Shown one piece after another: positions 44,535 through 54,046 of a stretch of DNA of 64,000 nt. The stretch is from Secundilactobacillus folii. GTDB lineage: Bacteria; Bacillota; Bacilli; Lactobacillales; Lactobacillaceae. Below the pieces are notes generated by a model. It did not search any database. It was not told the DNA's origin and was given only the letters and a program-made list of their open reading frames with translations. Every line of letters begins with the position of its first letter. Positions within the stretch are counted from its first letter, which is position 1. A program made the position numbers and the translations under genes. The stretch covers positions 1 through 64,000 of the forward strand of contig NZ_WNJO01000005.1 of assembly GCF_009720675.1 (NCBI RefSeq), written 5' to 3'.

Positions 44535-44836
44535 TTTTCGTTCCTTCTCGTTTCAAGCTGAATCCAATTATATCATGCTGGCGGACCGAAACAAACGTTT
44601 GGGTACGAATGTTTTTGGTGGCAACACTGAGGTGTGATTGTGCTCGTGAAGTGCCATCTAACCGTGTAAATCCCTGTCTCTTAGCGTCTTTACGCTTCGA
44701 GCTGTACCGATAATTGGAAGGGCTCAGTAGTTGCTCATTTATTGCACGCAAATTTGATGTCAAATTCAGGTTGCTATTCCAACGTTTTAACAGGTTTAAG
44801 GTCCCTAAACCAAAAATGAAATTCAGTAAAAACAGC

Positions 44837-44865
44837 TTGTATTTCAAAGAAATTCAAGGTATAGT
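44837..44865 (+). promoter_or_regulatory. pyrBC promoter
   Basis: TTGTAT (44837-44842), a 17-bp spacer and TATAGT (44860-44865) place the transcript start about 220 nt before pyrB. Confidence 0.65.
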
Positions 44866-44884
44866 ATCAGCAAGGAAACCTTTA

Positions 44885-44980
44885 ACAAATAGTCCTGTGA
44901 GGCTAAGAAGGAACGGTGAACTAGGCGGCAAGTCTAGCTTTGATGAACCTCTCTACCCACAGGCGGCAGAGAGGTTTTTT
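44885..44980 (+). promoter_or_regulatory. PyrR-binding attenuator of the pyr operon
   Basis: AGTCCTGTGAGGCT (44891-44904) fits the conserved PyrR RNA-binding loop. About 40 nt downstream, AACCTCTCT (44946-44954) pairs with AGAGAGGTT (44968-44976) followed by Ts, forming the attenuator terminator. When UMP is plentiful, PyrR binding to the first structure should favour termination and lower pyrBC expression. Confidence 0.88.
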
Positions 44981-45040
44981 GATACTGACGATTTAATTGT
45001 CTCCCGTGAGAGCAAAACGTCCTAGGACACACCTAAAAGG

Positions 45041-45075
45041 CGCGCTTTGCAAACACGGCAAGGCGCGTTTATTTT
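45041..45075 (+). terminator. Second terminator-like hairpin in the pyr leader
   Basis: CGCGCTTTGC (45041-45050) pairs with GCAAGGCGCG (45058-45067) with one G-T pair, followed by TTTATTTT and directly by the pyrB ribosome site. It could act as a second attenuator or hold back translation. Confidence 0.5.
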
Positions 45076-45088
45076 AGGAGGAATTCTT

Positions 45089-46036
45089 ATGATGATCAAA
45101 ACCACCAAGCCGTTAAGTTACGCAAACGTACTCAGTATGCAGAATTTAAGTGCCAATGAAGTTATGAGCTTTATTCACGAAGCACAAGCGTTCAAAGCGG
45201 GTTACCAGATTCAGTTGACTCGCCCCGCATACGCTGCTAATTTATTTTTTGAAAATAGTACCCGAACCCATACCAGCTTTGAAATGGCCGAACGGAAATT
45301 GGGCCTGCAAGTGATGGACTTTAACACTGCTACTAGTTCCGTTAAAAAGGGCGAAACTATGGGTGACACGGTCAAGACGCTTCAGGCTATCGGAGTGGAC
45401 GTTATGGCCATTCGCGACAGTCACAATGAATACTACCGTGAACTGACCAACGACCGTAACATTCACGTTGGCATTGCCAATGCGGGCGACGGTTCCGGTG
45501 AACATCCTTCGCAATCACTGCTTGACATGATGACGATTTACGAAGAGTTTGGAACTTTCGAGGGCTTGAAGGTCGCTATTGTAGGCGATCTGTCACACTC
45601 CCGCGTGGCTCGTTCCGATATGGAAGTGCTCAATAAACTAGGTGCCCAAGTCTTCTTCGGTGGCCCGCAAAAGTGGTTTGACGAGCGGTTTGAAGCTTAT
45701 GGCACTTGGCTGCCAGTTGATAAGCTGGTTGACCAAATGGACGTCATGATGTTTCTGCGTGTTCAGCACGAACGTTTAGATAGTCAGGAAAACGAGACGT
45801 TTACTGCAAAAACGTATAACGCAGTCTACGGTTTGACACCTGAGCGCGAAGCACGAATGCAAGATCACGCAATTATTATGCACCCAGCACCAGTCAATCG
45901 CGACGTGGAGATTGCTAGCGACTTAGTTGAATGCGATCGGTCCCGTATTTTCCAGCAAATGGCCAATGGTGTTTTCGTCAGAATGGCAATCATGACTAGC
46001 TTACTGCGTTACCAAGGTTTAGTGGAAGAGGACTAA
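45089..46036 (+). CDS. pyrB: Aspartate carbamoyltransferase catalytic subunit
   Basis: This 315-residue enzyme joins carbamoyl phosphate and aspartate in pyrimidine synthesis. It shows the phosphate-binding [53 protein letters not shown] and the late [12 protein letters not shown]. No regulatory subunit gene is adjacent, as is usual in Gram-positive bacteria. ATG 45089 has AGGAGG 7 nt upstream; the longer frame would run into the hairpin. pyrC follows after one base, and a PyrR attenuator precedes the gene. Confidence 0.95.
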   Translation: MMIKTTKPLSYANVLSMQNLSANEVMSFIHEAQAFKAGYQIQLTRPAYAANLFFENSTRTHTSFEMAERKLGLQVMDFNTATSSVKKGETMGDTVKTLQAIGVDVMAIRDSHNEYYRELTNDRNIHVGIANAGDGSGEHPSQSLLDMMTIYEEFGTFEGLKVAIVGDLSHSRVARSDMEVLNKLGAQVFFGGPQKWFDERFEAYGTWLPVDKLVDQMDVMMFLRVQHERLDSQENETFTAKTYNAVYGLTPEREARMQDHAIIMHPAPVNRDVEIASDLVECDRSRIFQQMANGVFVRMAIMTSLLRYQGLVEED

Positions 46037-46037
46037 G

Positions 46038-47321
46038 ATGACAAAACGATTGATCAAAAACGGTCAGTGTTTGATCGATGGCCGGCTGCAAGTGCGAGAT
46101 ATCTTGATTGAAAACGATCAGATCAAAATGATTGGTGAGCATTTAAATGAACCGGCTGATCAAATTATTAACGCTCAGGGACTATTTGTGAGTCCGGGGC
46201 TAGTTGACGTTCACGTCCATCTGCGTGAACCGGGACAGACCGATAAAGAAACGGTGAAGACGGGTAGTTTAGCAGCGGCTCATGGTGGTTACACCACGAT
46301 TGCAGCGATGCCAAATGTGTTGCCTACACCGGACACACCAGCAAGAATGCGTGATATGCTGGCGCTGAATAAGCGCGACGGTGCGGTTCATATCCTGCAG
46401 TATGCAACGATCACGACTGACCGTGGCGGTGATGAAATCGTCGATATGGCAGCGCTCAAAGATGCGGGGGCATTTGCCTTCAGCAATGACGGCAACGGGG
46501 TTCAGACTGCCGGTACAATGTATCAGGCAATGAAACAGGCCGCCCAGTTAAACATGGCAGTCGTTGCTCATGCTGAAGATGACAGTCTCACCTATGGCGG
46601 TGTCATGCATGAGGGAGCAGTGTCGCAACAATTAGGTTTGCCAGGGATACCCAGCGTTTCGGAAACCGCGCAAGTTGCCCGCGACGTGGCTTTAGCTGCT
46701 GCTACTGGTGTTCACTACCACGTTTGCCACGTGTCTTCAGCCGCAACGGTTCAGGTGATTCGGGCCGCAAAGGCTGCTGGCGTAAACGTAACGTGTGAAG
46801 TTTCACCGCACCATTTGCTGCTCAGCGACCAAAACATTATCACGGATAACGCGATGCTGAAAATGAATCCGCCTTTGGGAAGTGAAACGGATCGGCAAGC
46901 ACTGATCAGTGGCTTATTAGATGGCACGATTGATATGATTGCGACTGACCATGCGCCGCATACGGATGCAGAGAAGGCTCAGTCGATGCTGAAGGCACCG
47001 TTTGGTATTACCGGCAGCGAAACGGCCTTTGAAATGCTTTACACCCGGTTTGTAGCGGACGGCAAATTCAGTTTGGCACAGCTGATCAACTGGATGGCCG
47101 TTAAACCAGCTCAAATATTTAACGTTGAAGCGGGCTCACTGCGGGTTAATAATACCGCTGACTTGGCTTTATTTGACTTAACGACACCGCACACAATTTC
47201 TCGTGATGAATTTTTGTCTAAGGGTCACAATTCGCCATTTATTGGTGAACAGGTCATGGGTCAGACGGTGAGAACGATCGTTGACGGCCAGGACGCATTT
47301 GTCAGCCAACCCGTCATCTAA
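46038..47321 (+). CDS. pyrC: Dihydroorotase
   Basis: This 427-residue class I dihydroorotase of the amidohydrolase superfamily cyclises carbamoyl-aspartate to dihydroorotate. Motifs are [17 protein letters not shown] with metal-binding Hx[32 protein letters not shown], and the catalytic Asp in [10 protein letters not shown]. It is co-transcribed with pyrB. The remaining pyr genes (carAB, pyrK/D/F/E) are not in the window, so the pathway is split between loci or continues elsewhere. Confidence 0.95.
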   Translation: MTKRLIKNGQCLIDGRLQVRDILIENDQIKMIGEHLNEPADQIINAQGLFVSPGLVDVHVHLREPGQTDKETVKTGSLAAAHGGYTTIAAMPNVLPTPDTPARMRDMLALNKRDGAVHILQYATITTDRGGDEIVDMAALKDAGAFAFSNDGNGVQTAGTMYQAMKQAAQLNMAVVAHAEDDSLTYGGVMHEGAVSQQLGLPGIPSVSETAQVARDVALAAATGVHYHVCHVSSAATVQVIRAAKAAGVNVTCEVSPHHLLLSDQNIITDNAMLKMNPPLGSETDRQALISGLLDGTIDMIATDHAPHTDAEKAQSMLKAPFGITGSETAFEMLYTRFVADGKFSLAQLINWMAVKPAQIFNVEAGSLRVNNTADLALFDLTTPHTISRDEFLSKGHNSPFIGEQVMGQTVRTIVDGQDAFVSQPVI

Positions 47322-47324
47322 ACG

Positions 47325-47354
47325 TTGCGAGGCGCAACTCCAATTCGCTATAAT
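47325..47354 (+). promoter_or_regulatory. Promoter of the small gene at 47383
   Basis: TTGCGA (47325-47330), an 18-bp spacer and a perfect TATAAT (47349-47354) start immediately after the pyrC stop. Confidence 0.65.
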
Positions 47355-47382
47355 GGATGGTGAACAGACAGGAGGCATAGCA

Positions 47383-47592
47383 ATGACAGAGGCTGATTTG
47401 GAACTGTTGAAGCCACTCTTTGAAACCTATAACATTCATGTGCTTTCGCAAGGCACTATGGTGACTAAAGTCAACGATCACGACGCCCAGTTAGACGCCA
47501 AGGGCTACATGCCTGACCAACTGATCCAGGTCGTGCTGGAGATTATCAGCACGGATTTACGAGCTGAGTGGTTCAAGCGCAAGCACGGCTAA
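47383..47592 (+). CDS. Conserved-looking small acidic protein
   Basis: This 69-residue soluble protein begins MTEADLELLKPLFETYNIHV and ends EIISTDLRAEWFKRKHG. AGGAGG lies 7 nt before ATG 47383, and a good promoter lies just upstream. A mixed alpha/beta content is likely, with no membrane segment or known motif. It follows pyrC but has its own promoter. I do not recognise it. Confidence 0.65.
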   Translation: MTEADLELLKPLFETYNIHVLSQGTMVTKVNDHDAQLDAKGYMPDQLIQVVLEIISTDLRAEWFKRKHG

Positions 47593-47726
47593 TGTGACAA
47601 ATACATGACAAATATTTCAAGCCAAGGGTAAATCCTAATTTAACTGATACGCTGGTGTAACTTTCCTGTTCTATACTGGGCTGCATTAAGGAAAGTTAGA
47701 ATCAGCTATTCAGGGAGATTAGAAGA

Positions 47727-48116
47727 TTGTCAATTAAACGGATTTTTGCAAGTTTATTAGTGATTATTACGATGGTCGCTGGAGTTGCTGGTGTTAGTGG
47801 CACCCAAGCGGCTGCCAAAGCCAAGTACAATCCGAAAGCGGACGCCATTATGAGTGTTTCGGCCTTCAAAAGGATGGGTCGGGTACATTATCACAAACGC
47901 GTCTTTACGTACTATTCACCAAATGGTTCTGGGGTGTTTGGAATGGGTCGCTATACCTCAGATGGGACGTATACGTTAAACGGCCACGATAAAAACGGTT
48001 ATTTGATTTTAGCAAACAATAAACGTTTTGGTACTAAGATCAAGACGCCACTTGGAATTGGCGTTGTTCATGACCGCGGAACTTATGGCGGCCACTACGA
48101 TATTGTTGTGAAATAG
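47727..48116 (+). CDS. Small secreted protein, possibly 3D/barrel-like
   Basis: This 129-residue protein starts at TTG 47727 with GGGAGA upstream. Residues 1-31 form a signal peptide (IKRIFASLLVIITMVAGVAG, then TQAAAKAK). The mature part is basic and Tyr/Gly-rich. Its end, TKIKTPLGIGVVHDRGTYGG followed by HYDIVV, resembles the 3D-type double-psi beta-barrel of secreted wall proteins (LGTxI, V.DRG, G..ID), though key Asp residues are not all present. It is probably a cell-surface or wall-associated protein; the function is unknown. Confidence 0.65.
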   Translation: MSIKRIFASLLVIITMVAGVAGVSGTQAAAKAKYNPKADAIMSVSAFKRMGRVHYHKRVFTYYSPNGSGVFGMGRYTSDGTYTLNGHDKNGYLILANNKRFGTKIKTPLGIGVVHDRGTYGGHYDIVVK

Positions 48117-48129
48117 ATAAACCTGTCTC

Positions 48130-48154
48130 ATCCCAATGACGGATGGGATTTTTT
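48130..48154 (+). terminator. Terminator of the small secreted protein gene
   Basis: ATCCCA (48130-48135) pairs with TGGGAT (48144-48149), followed by six Ts. Confidence 0.65.
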
Positions 48155-48275
48155 GTTATCTGCAACAAAGGGCTTATAACTAAGTCTTTTATAGCTGACT
48201 TTTGACAGCAGCCCCTTGATTTGTCATCAATTATTTGAAATTGACCCATTATTTAAACGTGTCTCTTGGCTTTCG

Positions 48276-48323
48276 AGCTACCAAAAAAGGATTTCCCATT
48301 CAGGAAATCCTTTTTTGGTAGCT
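48276..48323. terminator. Perfect 48-nt palindromic terminator
   Basis: The arms at 48276-48296 and 48303-48323 are perfectly complementary over 21 bp around CATTCA, with the A and T runs inside the stem, so it works in both directions. Confidence 0.85.
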
Positions 48324-48384
48324 ATACTTCGCATTTAAGCGAGTTTTGTTACAGGCTGTTTGTTTAAATGCAGTTTAATCGGTG

Positions 48385-48723
48385 TTAATTGTTTTTCCAG
48401 TCGTCCAGTTCACCTTCGTGATGGCCGAGATAATGAATGGCATCGAGAGCTAATTTGTCAGCTTGCTTGGCCACTTCTTCTTGGGACTCGTTAGCGTAGA
48501 AGTCAGAGAGAAACCCCTCACCAACTGCTTTATAGATGTGTTCACGCGCTTCACCCTGGTCTTTAAACAGTGTGTCTAAGCCGTGGAGGTCATCTTTTGC
48601 AGCTTGATAAACGACTTCTGCGATGTCATTTCGATTACCTAATTTTTTCGATGCATACTCCAGCAGGAAATCATTCATATCAACGATGACGCTTTGCCGA
48701 AGAGCACTTTCAGATTTTTTCAA
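48385..48723 (-). CDS. Hypothetical helical protein
   Basis: This 112-residue acidic protein is predicted to be mostly helical (KKSESALRQSVIVDMNDFLL at the start, LALDAIHYLGHHEGELDDW at the end). It begins at TTG 48723 with GAGGTG 7 nt upstream. No membrane segment and no known motif are seen. It lies 48 bp downstream of potD on the same strand and could belong to the pot transcript because no terminator separates them. The function is unknown. Confidence 0.6.
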   Translation of the reverse strand: MKKSESALRQSVIVDMNDFLLEYASKKLGNRNDIAEVVYQAAKDDLHGLDTLFKDQGEAREHIYKAVGEGFLSDFYANESQEEVAKQADKLALDAIHYLGHHEGELDDWKNN

Positions 48724-48771
48724 GAAAAATCACCTCTTTAGACTTATTTTAGAGCTTTTGATGGTGAAATA

Positions 48772-49848
48772 TCAATGTGTGTGCATCTTAAACTCCAGGT
48801 ACAAATCATTATAACGCCCGACCAACTGCGGTGACAAATTTTGATAAATTTGGAGGTGGGCCATGGTCTTTGCATCCGGGTAAAATTGGCGGTCATCACG
48901 AACCGCTTTTGGCAGCAATTCCCTAGCCTTTTCGTTTGGTGTGGCGTAGCCTACGTACCTAGCGTTTTGAGCCGCGTTCTTTGGTTCCATCATGAAGTTT
49001 AAAAACGCATAGATGGCAGCGTAATGCTTAGCCGTTTTAGGAATCACTAAATTATCAAACCACAAATTACTGCCTTCAGACGGTACGACGTAATGCAAAT
49101 GAGAGTTGTTTGCCATCATTTCACTAGCTTCCCCAGACCAGTCGACTGCCAATGCAGATTCGTTTTCGGCCATGTACATCTTAATTTCATCAGCCACAAT
49201 GGCCTTGACGTTTGGACTAAGCCTGTCTAACTTATTTTTCGCCGCCAGTAATTGGCTGTTATTAGTAGTGTTCATAGAATCACCATTTGACGCCAGCGCA
49301 AAGCCTAAAATGTCTCGCGCCGAGTCGACTAACATGATCTGGTTGCGGTACTTTGGCGACCAAAGATCGTTCCAGTGCTTGATTTGACCAGACCGAACGT
49401 ATTTATCATTATAAATAATTCCTAGCGTGCCCCAAAAGTAGGGGATTGAATAGCGATTATGCGGGTCAAAATCGAGGTTCATTAAGCGGGGATCAAAATT
49501 CTGCATACCTTTAAGCCGTGAACGATCTAAGGGCTTAAGTAGGTGAGCGGCCCGCATTTTTTCAATCATGTAGTCGCTGGGAACGGTGAGGTCGTAACTG
49601 GTGCCACCCTGCTTGATCTTGGTATACATCGCTTCATTACTATCAAACGTCTCCACGTTCACGTGGTAGCCTGTTTCGCGCTGAAATTTTTGAATTAAGC
49701 TCGGATCGATATAGTCGCCCCAGTTGTAGAGGTTAAGCACTTTATTGCCGCCACCGCTATTGTCGGTTGCTTCTAGCCGATTAGCAGAAAAACCCAGTAA
49801 ACCGCAAACGGCTAGGATGGCAATGGCAAGTCCAAGTAATCGTTTCAT
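48772..49848 (-). CDS. potD: Spermidine/putrescine ABC transporter substrate-binding protein
   Basis: This 358-residue binding protein has an N-terminal hydrophobic anchor and then LNLYNWGDYIDPSLIQKFQR, the typical PotD opening, ETFDSNEAMYTKIKQGGTSY, PYFWGTLGIIYND and VDWSGEASEMM, which build the polyamine pocket with acidic and aromatic residues. The Cys in LAVC is preceded by Val, so it lacks a normal lipobox, and the protein may stay anchored by the uncleaved helix. It overlaps potC by 4 bp and is the last gene of potABCD. Confidence 0.92.
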   Translation of the reverse strand: MKRLLGLAIAILAVCGLLGFSANRLEATDNSGGGNKVLNLYNWGDYIDPSLIQKFQRETGYHVNVETFDSNEAMYTKIKQGGTSYDLTVPSDYMIEKMRAAHLLKPLDRSRLKGMQNFDPRLMNLDFDPHNRYSIPYFWGTLGIIYNDKYVRSGQIKHWNDLWSPKYRNQIMLVDSARDILGFALASNGDSMNTTNNSQLLAAKNKLDRLSPNVKAIVADEIKMYMAENESALAVDWSGEASEMMANNSHLHYVVPSEGSNLWFDNLVIPKTAKHYAAIYAFLNFMMEPKNAAQNARYVGYATPNEKARELLPKAVRDDRQFYPDAKTMAHLQIYQNLSPQLVGRYNDLYLEFKMHTH

Positions 49849-50657
49849 TTGGCTACGCCTCGCTTTCGCTTAAGCATCCTGCGCTGATGGGATTGGCTGA
49901 CAAAGTAGTAGCCCAGGATCAGACCTAAAGTCAAGACGAACAATAGACCAGACAAGGCGTTGATCTCCAGACTGATTCCCTGACGAGCCCGTGAGTAAAT
50001 TTCAACGGACAACGTTGTAAAGCCATTGCCGGTTACGAAGAAGGTGACTGCAAAGTCGTCTAGTGAATAGGTGAGTGCCATAAAGAAACCGGAGAAAATT
50101 CCGGGCGTGATAAACGGAATGATGACCTCCCTTAAAATCTGTGCCTGATTAGCACCTAAGTCGGCCGCTGCATCCAGCATGCTGCTGTTTAGTTCCTTTA
50201 ACCGTGGCAGAACCATTAAGACAACGATTGGAATGGAAAAGGCAATGTGGCTGAGTAGTACGGAAGTAAAGCCTAATGGGATACTTAACGTTGTGAAAAA
50301 GATCAGAAAGCTTGCGCCAATGATAACGTCTGGTGAGACAATCAAAATATTGTTCAATGATAATAATGTATTTTTAAAAAATGGTCGGCTGGTCTGCTGG
50401 ATCCAAAGCGTTCCTAGCGTGCCAATGATAGTCGATATTAAGGCCGACAGGAGCGCAATCAGCAGTGTTTGCAGGACAATGGCAATCAGCCTAGTATCGG
50501 CGAATAACTCACCGTAATGGGAGAGTGTGAAGCCGTTAAAGTGATCCATCGTAGTCCCGCTGTTAAATGAGTACACCACGAGAAAAATGATTGGGGCGTA
50601 CAAGACGATGAAAACTAAGATTAAATATAGGTTGGACCAGTGTATGCGCTTGGTCAT
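49845..50657 (-). CDS. potC: Spermidine/putrescine ABC transporter permease
   Basis: This 270-residue inner-membrane permease has six hydrophobic helices. The ABC-transporter EAA loop reads DAAADLGANQAQILREVIIP near residue 165. It starts FIVLYAPIIFLVVYSFNSG and ends with a basic tail, SQSHQRRMLKRKRG. It overlaps potB and potD by 4 bp each, so all pot genes are translationally coupled. It forms the channel with PotB. Confidence 0.93.
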   Translation of the reverse strand: MTKRIHWSNLYLILVFIVLYAPIIFLVVYSFNSGTTMDHFNGFTLSHYGELFADTRLIAIVLQTLLIALLSALISTIIGTLGTLWIQQTSRPFFKNTLLSLNNILIVSPDVIIGASFLIFFTTLSIPLGFTSVLLSHIAFSIPIVVLMVLPRLKELNSSMLDAAADLGANQAQILREVIIPFITPGIFSGFFMALTYSLDDFAVTFFVTGNGFTTLSVEIYSRARQGISLEINALSGLLFVLTLGLILGYYFVSQSHQRRMLKRKRGVAK

Positions 50658-51475
50658 CGTACTCGCCCCCCGTCAGCTTGCCGATCACCTGTCAACATCA
50701 TAATAATGACCATGGCGATGATCAGCACAACTCCAATGGTTGAGCCCATTCCCCAGTTCATGGTCGTCAAAAAGTGCTCTTCGATGGCAGTCCCCAGGGT
50801 GATAACCTTGTTTCCGCCAATCAGCCGAGTCAACATGAAAAGTGATAACGACGGGATGAAGACGGACTGAACGCCAGCCTTCACACCGGGAAGTGTTAGC
50901 GGCCAAATGACCTTGCTGAAGGTTTGCCAACTGGTCGCGCCAAGGTCACGACTGGCATTGATATACGAATCACTCACGTCATCAATCGAATTGTAGATCG
51001 GTAGGATCATGAACGGTATCTGGATATAGGTGGCCACAAAAACGAAACTGAAGTTAGTAAAGAGAATCTGCTGCGGAGCAATGCCGAAGAGACCTAGAAA
51101 TTGATTAACGACGCCAGACTGGCTAAAGATGCCGATGAACGCGTAAGCCTTGAGCAACAAGTTGATCCAAGTGGGTAGAATCGTTAGGAGTAGCCATAAT
51201 TGGCGGTGCTTGAGTTGGTGAATGTAATAGGCTGCTGGGTAGCTAATCAGCAGGGTGAATACAGTGATCAAAAAGGCCCACCACAGGGAGTTCACGGTCA
51301 TCATTAAATAAGTGCCAGACTTGAAATAAGTTTCATAATTGGCCAGTGTAAAATGGTGGTTGAGATTTAGGAAAGACTGGTAGATAATCAGGCCCACGGG
51401 GGCAATCACGAAGAGGCCGATCCACAGACCGTACGGAATATAATAGCCCCAATTGGCGTACTGACGACGGCTCAT
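50654..51475 (-). CDS. potB: Spermidine/putrescine ABC transporter permease
   Basis: This 273-residue inner-membrane permease has about six helices and begins with [20 protein letters not shown]. The EAA loop is [20 protein letters not shown] near residue 180, which contacts PotA. It has the usual length for the family and overlaps potA and potC by 4 bp each. Confidence 0.93.
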   Translation of the reverse strand: MSRRQYANWGYYIPYGLWIGLFVIAPVGLIIYQSFLNLNHHFTLANYETYFKSGTYLMMTVNSLWWAFLITVFTLLISYPAAYYIHQLKHRQLWLLLTILPTWINLLLKAYAFIGIFSQSGVVNQFLGLFGIAPQQILFTNFSFVFVATYIQIPFMILPIYNSIDDVSDSYINASRDLGATSWQTFSKVIWPLTLPGVKAGVQSVFIPSLSLFMLTRLIGGNKVITLGTAIEEHFLTTMNWGMGSTIGVVLIIAMVIIMMLTGDRQADGGRVR

Positions 51476-52578
51476 GTGTGTGCCTCCTCTCCATCTTCGT
51501 ACTTTTCCAGGCGGGCGTCGAATTCTTCTTCGGACTCGTGCAGTCGCATGACGTGAATGTCGTAGGGCTCAAAGGTCAGTCCGACTTTTTGACCAGCCAC
51601 TGCGGGATTGGTTGAGTGAATCAGCCATTCGTTTTGGTCTTCATCGTACGCCACGATCTCATGGTAGTCACCACGGAAAAGCTGGCTGTCAATTGTCACG
51701 GTGAGTTTTCCCTGCTCTGGCGTCGTAATGTCCAGATCTTCTGGGCGCAGGACCACTTCGACGGGTTCGTTAGGCTTCATGCCAGCGTCCGCGCACTCGA
51801 ATTGTTTGCCGACAAATTCAACTTCATAATCCTTGATCATGGTGCCTGATAAAATATTGCTTTCGCCAATAAAATCGGCGACAAAATGGTTGATCGGTTC
51901 GTCGTAAATATCGACCGGCGTGCCGCTTTGCAAAACCAGACCCGTATTCATCACAAAAATGTCATCACTCATGGCCAGCGCTTCTTCTTGATCGTGGGTC
52001 ACAAAGAGAAAGGTGATGCCCAAACTTTGCTGCAAATCACGTAATTCGTACTGCATATCTCGTCGCAGTTTAGCATCAAGGGCGGATAACGGCTCATCTA
52101 GCAGTAGCATCCGCGGTTTTAGCACAATGGCTCGGGCAATGGCTACCCGTTGCTGCTGGCCACCGGAAAGCTCGCTGATGGCACGTTCACCATAGCCTTG
52201 TAGTTGCACGGATGCTAATGCATCTTGAACACGAGTCTTGATTTCAGCTTTACTTAACTGATTTTGCATTCGCAGGCCAAACGCCACGTTTTCATTCACG
52301 TTCATGTGAGGGAAAAGGGCGTAATCTTGAAACACGGTGTTCACTTTGCGCTTATTTGCGGGTAGGTCGTTGATCCGTTGGCCGTCAAATAAAACGTCGC
52401 CTTCAGTGGCGTCGGTAAACCCGGCAATGATCCGTAAAATGGTCGTCTTCCCACAGCCAGAAGGACCTAGTAGGGTGTAAAATTTACCCTCCTCAAGTTC
52501 AATGTTGATGCCCTTCAAAACTTCGGTATCACCATAGCGTTTATGAATGTTTTTTAATCGAATAATTGGCTCAGTCAT
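51472..52578 (-). CDS. potA: Spermidine/putrescine ABC transporter ATPase
   Basis: This 368-residue ATPase energises polyamine import. It has Walker [10 protein letters not shown] (residues 39-47), the signature [14 protein letters not shown], Walker [13 protein letters not shown] with the catalytic Glu, and switch His in [19 protein letters not shown] regulatory domain covers the last 100 residues ([13 protein letters not shown]). AGGAGG lies 6 nt before ATG 52578. It is the first gene of potABCD; its promoter region is shared back-to-back with the Flp regulator gene. Confidence 0.95.
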   Translation of the reverse strand: MTEPIIRLKNIHKRYGDTEVLKGINIELEEGKFYTLLGPSGCGKTTILRIIAGFTDATEGDVLFDGQRINDLPANKRKVNTVFQDYALFPHMNVNENVAFGLRMQNQLSKAEIKTRVQDALASVQLQGYGERAISELSGGQQQRVAIARAIVLKPRMLLLDEPLSALDAKLRRDMQYELRDLQQSLGITFLFVTHDQEEALAMSDDIFVMNTGLVLQSGTPVDIYDEPINHFVADFIGESNILSGTMIKDYEVEFVGKQFECADAGMKPNEPVEVVLRPEDLDITTPEQGKLTVTIDSQLFRGDYHEIVAYDEDQNEWLIHSTNPAVAGQKVGLTFEPYDIHVMRLHESEEEFDARLEKYEDGEEAHT

Positions 52579-52775
52579 GTCGTCCTCCTAAGGTGCGGTG
52601 AGTGGTTTTAAGGGGCTCTCAGAAAGCACCGCTCCATCGCAAATAAAGGTTTTGGCTAAAGTGTAGCACCTTGCCTCTAAACTGCACATATTTAAACTTC
52701 TGATTCTGTCAAAATGCAGTTTTCAGTTGCCTCGAACTATTATACGGATTCAGACCATCGTTGGCTATAAAAATT

Positions 52776-52819
52776 ACTTGATTTACGTCAAGTCAAATTA
52801 CTTTCTAATGTTTTATAAT
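52776..52819 (+). promoter_or_regulatory. FNR/FLP-type palindrome and promoter of flp
   Basis: ACTTGA-TTTACG-TCAAGT (52776-52793) is a perfect inverted repeat, and TTGATTTACGTCAA matches the FNR consensus TTGATNNNNATCAA except for one base. The -10 box TATAAT lies at 52814-52819. With a start about 7 nt further on, the palindrome is centred at -41.5, the classic activator position. The divergent potA gene is about 200 bp away. Confidence 0.65.
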
Positions 52820-52864
52820 TAGGTAGAATAAGTTGGTAGAGATGAACCGATGGGAGGATCCGTT

Positions 52865-53545
52865 ATGTTAGATCATCATGATGCAGTTGCCTGCGTAAAA
52901 TTAGTCCCGATTTTTCAATCATTAGACCATCAAACTTTAGCTGCTGTGGCTGACCTGGTGCAGGAACGCCACGTTGCTAAGGGCGAGTTCGTGTTCTTAG
53001 CTGGTGACCGAGCTAACTCACTGATCATTCTTGCCCGGGGCCAAGTCAAGGTCAGTCAAAGCTCACCAAGTGGGCGTGAGCAAATGATTCGGTTGCTGAA
53101 AACCGGCGATTTTGACGGCGAATCGGTGCTGTTTGAAGATTCCGAGCGGCAAACCAGTGCGGAAGCGTTGACTGATACCCAAATCTGTATGATTACGCGA
53201 GCTGATTTTCAGCAATTGATTAACGATTCGCCAGCTGTGGCGGTCAATATGTTAAATACATTGGGCAAGCGGGTTTCACAGTTGGAGGCTCAAGCAGCTG
53301 CAACGTTAACAACAAGCGTTGGCGAACGGCTGGCAAACTACTTAGTGGAGACTAGTTCTGAACTGGAGAAGCAAGACTTTGACCTGCCGTTGCAGAAAAA
53401 GGATCTGGCAGCTTATCTGGGGACGTCTCCGGAGACAATTAGCCGTAAACTCAAGCAGTTCTCAACGGATGGTTTGATTACCCAGAAGGGGCGCAATCAC
53501 ATTACGCTTTGTAACGTGGACGGTTTGATGATGGTCGACAGCTAA
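52865..53545 (+). CDS. flp: Crp/Fnr-family regulator, FLP type
   Basis: This 226-residue protein combines an N-terminal cyclic-nucleotide-like domain (residues 15-120, GEFVFLAGDRANSLIILARG) with a C-terminal winged helix, DLAAYLGTSPETISRKLKQF (near residue 180). The ETISR recognition helix fits FNR-type sites. It lacks the FNR Fe-S cysteine cluster but has Cys10 and Cys108, spaced 98 residues, like the redox-active Cys5/Cys102 pair of L. casei FLP, which forms a disulfide on oxidation. ATG 52865 has GGGAGG upstream. An FNR-like palindrome in its promoter suggests autoregulation. Confidence 0.85.
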   Translation: MLDHHDAVACVKLVPIFQSLDHQTLAAVADLVQERHVAKGEFVFLAGDRANSLIILARGQVKVSQSSPSGREQMIRLLKTGDFDGESVLFEDSERQTSAEALTDTQICMITRADFQQLINDSPAVAVNMLNTLGKRVSQLEAQAAATLTTSVGERLANYLVETSSELEKQDFDLPLQKKDLAAYLGTSPETISRKLKQFSTDGLITQKGRNHITLCNVDGLMMVDS

Positions 53546-53601
53546 CACATTGCGCTTAACACGCTGGCAGACAAGTGGTAATCTAATAAGTGTAATTATT
53601 T

Positions 53602-53674
53602 GGGTCCATAGCTCAGTTGGGAGAGCGCCTGCTTCGCATGCAGGAGGTCGACGGTTCAAGTCCGTTTGGATCCA
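53602..53674 (+). tRNA. tRNA-Ala (anticodon CGC)
   Basis: This 73-nt cloverleaf has acceptor stem GGGTCCA/TGGATCC, including a G3-U70 wobble, the alanine identity element. The D arm is GCTCAGTTGGGAGAGC, the anticodon stem CCTGC/GCAGG carries loop TTCGCAT, and the T loop is GTTCAAGTC. The anticodon CGC reads GCG codons. The 3' CCA is not encoded. It lies 56 bp after flp. Confidence 0.95.
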
Positions 53675-53782
53675 TTGAGAATTAGATTACGGTTGAGATG
53701 AACTGTTGAATGCTAATCAATTCGTTTTTGAAATTGAACAAGATCGATTTAGTTGAGTTTTGAAGACGTTAAAGCAACTAAG

Positions 53783-53815
53783 AAGCGCCCTGACATTGTG
53801 ATCAGGGCGCTTTTT
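53783..53815 (+). terminator. Terminator after tRNA-Ala
   Basis: AAGCGCCCTGA (53783-53793) pairs perfectly with TCAGGGCGCTT (53802-53812), followed by Ts. Confidence 0.85.
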
Positions 53816-54011
53816 AAGTGACTTAAGAACTGACTTCAAATGTGCGAGAAAAGGGTCTTGGTGTGGTGACTATGAATGAGATAAATGAATATCCGTGCTT
53901 AACTAACGAGTCAATAACGTCATTTTGAGTCATTACTAGACATTAATTTCACAATATCTAATTTTGAATGTCGCATTATAAGGGGTGTTTTGACCTTTTA
54001 AATATTCGGTC

Positions 54012-54040
54012 TTCACAAACTGAAGGGAAACGGATACAAT
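54012..54040 (+). promoter_or_regulatory. Promoter of the candidate small RNA
   Basis: TTCACA (54012-54017), a 17-bp spacer and TACAAT (54035-54040). No start codon with a ribosome site follows before the terminator at 54171. The preceding 53816-54011 is AT-rich with no gene. Confidence 0.6.
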
Positions 54041-54046
54041 AGTATT

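Noticed and set aside
44497-45025. Frames of 103-116 codons on either strand around the pyr leader
   Set aside because: They overlap the PyrR attenuator, the promoter or the helicase start and lack ribosome sites.
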